Assembly: GCF_038051985.1 (NCBI RefSeq)
Contig: NZ_CP150291.1
Coordinates: 248,001-312,000, forward strand
Direction: 5' to 3'
Length of the DNA stretch: 64,000 nucleotides
Source: Solibacillus sp. FSL H8-0523
GTDB taxonomy: Bacteria; Bacillota; Bacilli; Bacillales_A; Planococcaceae
Shown here: positions 60,455-64,000 of the stretch, piece by piece
Numbering within the stretch: the stretch's first letter is position 1
Layout: the number at the start of each line of letters is the position of its first letter
Notes under the pieces: model-generated
Told to the model about the DNA's origin: nothing
Database searches by the model: none
The model's input: only the letters and a program-made list of their open reading frames with translations
Made by a program: the position numbers and the translations under genes

Positions 60455-61477
60455 TTACCACTTCGCGACATGCTCCTCAATACAGCCAAGCATTTGCTGA
60501 ATGCATAAAGTCGACCCGTCCTCTAATTGGATCGTGCCGTCATAATAGCCGACCATTTGATGCACAGAAGAAGCGATGACTTTTGCATTGGTTTCAGCCA
60601 CACGCTCGAAAAATGGCGTAAATGTCAGCTGTACTTGGTCGCTAAATTTGGAACGAATCGTCCACGGCTTCATAAAGTCTGTACGGTCATACTTAAAGTG
60701 TACATCTTCATTGATTTTCGTCATCACCCCATCTATGAAAATCGCGTTTTCTGTCATCCCCGTGCCATCTGTCCATTGCCCACCAAAATTTAAGCCGATG
60801 CGCTGTCCGCGAACAAGCTGTGACGCCATGCCCCAATTCCATGTTGCTCGGCGCGGCCATACCCCACGACCGTAATCGAGAACGGCAAAGCTTTCTTCCG
60901 GAGAAAATGTAAAGCGACGATTACCAATTTTAACGATGCCTGAAGTCGGTAACGTATGATGCTTTGCGGTAAATTGAAACGTTTGACGATTCCACGGGAT
61001 CACAACATTGAGCGACTCGTCTTTTGGCGGATGCTCAATCGTTAATTCCGCGTGTAAATGCTCCCCGTCAAAATTAGGGGAAATGACCGTTAGATGCGTC
61101 ACGCCGTTGAAATACGTCAACTGAATTGTCATGTCGCTACTTTTAAAGTTAACGGTTTCTAATACCTGTGATGGCATGTTTATTTTTGAGCCAAGTGGAA
61201 TGGTAATTGTTTTTTCGAAATAACGTTGTGTTTCGTATTCAAGGAAATAAACGAAGCAAACAGCCGCATAATCTAAATGGCTAATCGTTGCAGAAAATAA
61301 GATTTCCTCGCCGTAAACGCACCAATAATTCCATTTTTTCTTGCGCATAAAATGACCAGATAAATTGCAATCAATAATTGGCTGACGTGCAAAGCCAATC
61401 GCCTCTGGATTTAAGTTGCCTTTTTTATCGCAAAGTGCCGTTGGAATTATAATTTCTTTTTCTGCGTGCTGCTTCAT
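60455..61477 (-). CDS. DUF2804 protein
   Basis: A 340-residue soluble protein; the ATG at 61477 follows GGGGGATTTTTG. It begins with a basic segment and carries the DUF2804 marks CDKKGNLNPEAIGFARQPIIDCNLSGHF, KKWNYWCVYGEEILFSATISHLDYAAVCFVYFLEYETQ and FAVLDYGRGVWPRRATWNWGMASQLVRGQRIGLNFGG, together with a C-terminal lipocalin-like strand region. The function of this family is unknown; a hydrophobic-ligand (lipid or hydroxylated compound) binding role has been proposed from its fold. Single-gene unit, divergent from the next gene. Confidence 0.85.
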   Translation of the reverse strand: MKQHAEKEIIIPTALCDKKGNLNPEAIGFARQPIIDCNLSGHFMRKKKWNYWCVYGEEILFSATISHLDYAAVCFVYFLEYETQRYFEKTITIPLGSKINMPSQVLETVNFKSSDMTIQLTYFNGVTHLTVISPNFDGEHLHAELTIEHPPKDESLNVVIPWNRQTFQFTAKHHTLPTSGIVKIGNRRFTFSPEESFAVLDYGRGVWPRRATWNWGMASQLVRGQRIGLNFGGQWTDGTGMTENAIFIDGVMTKINEDVHFKYDRTDFMKPWTIRSKFSDQVQLTFTPFFERVAETNAKVIASSVHQMVGYYDGTIQLEDGSTLCIQQMLGCIEEHVAKW

Positions 61478-61707
61478 CAAAAATCCCCCTATACTGTAAA
61501 CTCATATAAAAATATTGTATCAAACATTTTAGAAAACTGTGCAATTTCACTCTAGTTGTTAAACAACGGACATATTCGTAAAAAAATGGTCATACGCTAT
61601 TAGAAAATACAGTTCGTCAAATTGCGTGAAATGGTATTGCATCTTTTGTGAGTTACCTAAAAAAAATACACTTTCTTCTCCATTAAAAAAGAAAAGAGGC
61701 CATGACA

Positions 61708-62208
61708 ATGCGTTATTACAATCGCCAAGCAGCGGTCGACTATGCCAATACTTGGTGGGACCGTCACAACCCGCAGTTTCCGGCATTTCAAGATGATTGC
61801 ACCAACTTTATTTCGCAGTGCCTCTATGCGGGTGGTGCACCAATGCGCGGAATGCCAAATCGTAGTCAGGGCTGGTGGATGATTGGGTTGCCGGAGCGTT
61901 GGAGCTATAGTTGGAGTGTGGCGCATTCGCTTAGGTGGTATTTAGAGACGTCGACAAAGGGGTTAATGGCAACGCGTGTTAACTCTGCGTCTGAGCTGGA
62001 GCTTGGCGATGTCATTTTTTATGATTTCACGGGGGATGGACGCATTGACCATAGTACGATTGTGACGCGGATCGAGGAGGGGATTCCATACGTCAATGCC
62101 CACACGATGAACAGTAAAAATCGCCATTATTCATATGAAAATTCCTCAGCCTACACAGCACAAATGCAGTATTATTTCTTTCATATTCACGATGAATTTC
62201 CTTTGTAA
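61708..62208 (+). CDS. Amidase-domain (PF12671-type) protein, NlpC-like fold
   Basis: About 166 residues. ATG 61708 has AAGAGG eight bases before it, whereas ATG 61702 is too close. The chain matches the putative amidase domain of Bacillus: YYNRQAAVDYANTWWDRHNPQFPAFQDDCTNFISQCLYAGG (catalytic Cys in DDCTNFIS), DHSTIVTRI (catalytic His) and VNAHTMNSKNRHYSY. It lacks a signal peptide and is the whole domain with no extra parts, unlike many secreted relatives. Possible peptidoglycan or peptide amide hydrolase; the lack of export signal leaves the role open. Confidence 0.85.
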   Translation: MRYYNRQAAVDYANTWWDRHNPQFPAFQDDCTNFISQCLYAGGAPMRGMPNRSQGWWMIGLPERWSYSWSVAHSLRWYLETSTKGLMATRVNSASELELGDVIFYDFTGDGRIDHSTIVTRIEEGIPYVNAHTMNSKNRHYSYENSSAYTAQMQYYFFHIHDEFPL

Positions 62209-62259
62209 TCACCTTGTTACATGATAAGGTATTACTAGAAAACAAAGGAGGATTTGTCG

Positions 62260-62823
62260 ATGACTATCTCAGTAAAACAAGCAATTTTAGAGCGCCGATC
62301 AATTAAAAAATTTAACGGGCAACCTGTTGAAAAACAAGCGGTGCTAGAAATCTTAGATGATGCAAAGTGGGCACCAAATCACGGCAATCGTCAGCCTTGG
62401 CGAATCGTTGTAGCAGCAGAGGATAAATTACCGCAGCTACACGAACTACTACGCGATTTAGCAGTTCCAAAATGGCAGGAGCTTTCAGAAGAAGCACTTG
62501 CCGCACAAATGCAAAAATTCACGCTTGCGGGGGCCTATGCATTTGTTTTAGTAACAGAGGATATGCGTCAAAAAGAGCGTTTAGAAGATTACGCCGCGAC
62601 GTCTTGCTACTTACAAAATACGCAGCTACTTGCGTGGGAAAAGGGTATCGGAACGTGCTGGAAAACACCAGGCTTCTTAGATAACCCAAAATTCCGCGAA
62701 GCTTTACATGCTAAATCAAATGAGCGCGTCATTTCGATGCTACAATTTGGTCATTTCGATGAAGCACTTGCTGCAAAGCCACGTAAAGAAGTCGCTGATT
62801 TTGTAACAGAATTCGGCGCATAA
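62260..62823 (+). CDS. Nitroreductase family protein
   Basis: A 187-residue FMN protein starting at ATG 62260 after AAAGGAGG. It has the ILERRSIKKFNGQPVEKQAVLEILDDAKWAPNHGNRQPWRIVV start (FMN phosphate-binding Arg and Asn-rich loop), SCYLQNTQLLAWEKGIGTCWKTPGF for the second contact, and ends like YdjA/YfkO types. It is smaller than the NfsA-like enzyme at 23763 and belongs to the minimal dimeric group, which reduces nitroaromatics or quinones with NADPH. Substrate not known. Terminator follows. Confidence 0.87.
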   Translation: MTISVKQAILERRSIKKFNGQPVEKQAVLEILDDAKWAPNHGNRQPWRIVVAAEDKLPQLHELLRDLAVPKWQELSEEALAAQMQKFTLAGAYAFVLVTEDMRQKERLEDYAATSCYLQNTQLLAWEKGIGTCWKTPGFLDNPKFREALHAKSNERVISMLQFGHFDEALAAKPRKEVADFVTEFGA

Positions 62824-62830
62824 GAGAAAG

Positions 62831-62865
62831 AAGGGAAGCACCTTGTCCAATAAGTGCTTCCCTTT
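62831..62865 (+). terminator. Terminator after the nitroreductase gene
   Basis: AAGGGAAGCAC / GTGCTTCCCTT followed by T residues. Confidence 0.85.
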
Positions 62866-62937
62866 ATTATTTCAAAAAACGTTTTTGTCATTGGATGAAC
62901 GGGAAAAGTACGTTACCAAAATTTTGGAGGAATGCAT

Positions 62938-63561
62938 ATGTATGAACATGCACCAAAGCAAACGGTTGAACTTGTCTATACAAAACATGATTTATTCACG
63001 AAACTCCAGGAATTACGGAAGTCACCGGAAGTCGTTCATCGCAACCAAATTTATATTTTAACAAAGCATGTCGACGAGTTTCATGCACTAACGCGTGATC
63101 ATCAAGTTACGCTTGTTACCACGCACGGTATGCGTAACTTTATGAAGGAGCTCCTATTTAAGGAATCGCCGATTGAAAAGGTTCTGCGCCGTATGAATCT
63201 TTCGCATAGCGAACGGGTAGAATACGAGGCGGTTATACGCAGTGGCGGGATGGTTGTAGTATCGGGAACGGACCCATTTAATGAAGAGGAATGGACGGGG
63301 CACACACTGACTCAATGGATTACCAACCGTTCAAATTCCTCAAACATCACGTTACATGACATCAAAGAAGAGCGCATTGTGCCATATGAGCCAGAAAGAC
63401 AGCTGTACTTTTTACCTTCAATGGGTGTAGCGGGTGAATTTGGGCGCGCAAGTGAAGTGATGGTTACGGCTGATGGTGATATGCCATTAAAGGATAATCA
63501 GCGCTATGTTCGAGATCCAAGAACGCGTGAATTAGGGATTTATCAAGGACCACATCAGTGA
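62938..63561 (+). CDS. GSP17M-like stress protein with extension
   Basis: A protein of about 207 residues; ATG 62938 lies eight bases after GGAGG, whereas the ATG at 62932 overlaps it. The N-terminal 75 residues (VYTKHDLFTKLQELRKSP..VHRNQIYILTKHVDEFHALTRDHQVTLVTT) resemble the heat-stress protein GSP17M/YflT fold, a small alpha/beta domain of unknown role. The C-terminal part has LRRMNLSHSERVEYEAVIRSGGMVVVSG, the tail-type helix found in such proteins, and continues into an EERIVPYEPERQLYFLPSMG region without known motif. Probably a sigma-B-type general stress protein, though no sigma-B promoter was identified. Confidence 0.65.
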   Translation: MYEHAPKQTVELVYTKHDLFTKLQELRKSPEVVHRNQIYILTKHVDEFHALTRDHQVTLVTTHGMRNFMKELLFKESPIEKVLRRMNLSHSERVEYEAVIRSGGMVVVSGTDPFNEEEWTGHTLTQWITNRSNSSNITLHDIKEERIVPYEPERQLYFLPSMGVAGEFGRASEVMVTADGDMPLKDNQRYVRDPRTRELGIYQGPHQ

Positions 63562-63674
63562 AAACTTAATCTAAGTCGGGTTGCTTTTTAGAAAGTGAAT
63601 TCGGCTTTTTTTGTGCGCGGTAGAGGAAAAACTCGTTTTTTGTAGAATATTTACTCATTAAAGAGGTGAGTGAT

Positions 63675-64000
63675 ATGGGGAAGGTAATCGGTTCAGTACA
63701 ACAAGCGGTCGCGCAAATTGAAGACGGGGCAACGCTGTTAGTGGGTGGCTTTGGCTTATGCGGTATTCCGGAAAATTTGATTCAAGCGGTTAAGGACATA
63801 GGGGTAAAAAATTTAACGGTTGTGAGTAATAACTGTGGTGTCGATGATTTTGGTCTTGGGGTATTGCTACAAGAAAAGCAAATCACCAAAATGATTGCTT
63901 CTTATGTGGGGGAGAATAAAACGTTTGAGCAGCAGTTTTTAAGTGGTGAGCTTGAGGTGGAACTTGTGCCACAGGGGACATTAGCGGAGCGAATTCGCGC
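63675..64000 (+). CDS. scoA: 3-oxoacid CoA-transferase subunit A, partial
   Basis: The open frame starts at ATG 63675, after AAAGAGGTGAG, and runs off the window at 64000, giving about 108 residues. Sequence: [39 protein letters not shown], then [55 protein letters not shown]. These are diagnostic of subunit A of succinyl-CoA:3-oxoacid CoA-transferase (ScoA/AtoD-like). With its expected downstream subunit B it moves CoA from succinyl-CoA to acetoacetate, feeding ketone bodies or branched-chain products into central metabolism. The missing end and partner must lie beyond the window. Confidence 0.9.
   Translation, partial: MGKVIGSVQQAVAQIEDGATLLVGGFGLCGIPENLIQAVKDIGVKNLTVVSNNCGVDDFGLGVLLQEKQITKMIASYVGENKTFEQQFLSGELEVELVPQGTLAERIR

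Overview
The window looks like chromosomal DNA of a low-GC, Gram-positive, spore-former-type member of the Bacillales, most like the Lysinibacillus/Solibacillus group. Reasons: AT-rich intergenic DNA with strong AGGAGG-type ribosome sites and frequent GTG/TTG starts, an S-box (SAM-I) riboswitch, lipoprotein signal sequences of Bacillus type, HemAT, HelD, YjfB, PxpABC and lysine 6-dehydrogenase. No rRNA, tRNA, phage, CRISPR or insertion sequence was recognised. The assignment rests on family resemblance only, with no database search.

Layout. 1-6.1 kb: end of an unknown gene, a tiny acidic peptide gene, a small membrane protein, an SDR reductase, then an MMPL/RND-type exporter followed by a two-component system that closely resembles the haem sensor HssRS. 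6.1-10.4 kb: fructokinase, a structured RNA candidate, an HD-domain phosphohydrolase with an apparent ATC start, YjfB, a LysM/3D wall protein and a lipoprotein Cu/Zn superoxide dismutase. 10.6-14.2 kb: a TAXI-type TRAP transporter operon. 14.4-26.1 kb: a small acidic peptide, M20 hydrolase, FhuF-like ferric reductase, a probable Fur-controlled small RNA, a drug/metabolite exporter, peptidase T, a YhhN lysoplasmalogenase, an orphan membrane protein, two paralogous unknowns, a nitroreductase and a DASS anion symporter. 26.5-30.4 kb: S-box plus metY, an unknown gene, homoserine dehydrogenase and a HTH protein. 30.4-37.6 kb: a repeat-rich gap, a second two-component system with an unannotated 45-residue membrane peptide between regulator and kinase, a metallophosphoesterase, HemAT and an AIM24-like protein. 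37.8-41.9 kb: a lysine catabolic cluster (aminoadipate-semialdehyde dehydrogenase, lysine 6-dehydrogenase, acyl-CoA dehydrogenase). 42-51 kb: a beta-propeller protein, a MacB-type ABC pair, the 5-oxoprolinase genes pxpBC and pxpA, and small unknowns. 51.4-64 kb: a PdaC-like deacetylase, a two-part ThrE-like exporter, a PAS-GGDEF-EAL protein, a double GNAT, HelD, a DUF2804 protein, an amidase-domain protein, a nitroreductase, a GSP17M-like protein and the start of a 3-oxoacid CoA-transferase subunit.

Most interesting points. (1) HssRS here adjoins an MMPL exporter instead of HrtAB, and an HssR-type direct repeat with N2 spacing sits just before the -10 box of that exporter. (2) A sigma-A promoter overlapped by a near-perfect Fur box drives a terminator-ended, gene-free transcript with a C-rich loop, like an FsrA-type iron-sparing RNA. 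(3) The second two-component operon and the MacB-type ABC operon 13 kb away share a 17-base element in their upstream regions. (4) A dispersed intergenic repeat shows compensatory base changes in two paired segments. (5) Several tiny genes are easily missed.

Genes are mostly short transcription units, each closed by a clear hairpin terminator. Function calls come from motifs and remembered families. Start sites were moved downstream wherever a good ribosome site favoured an internal start.
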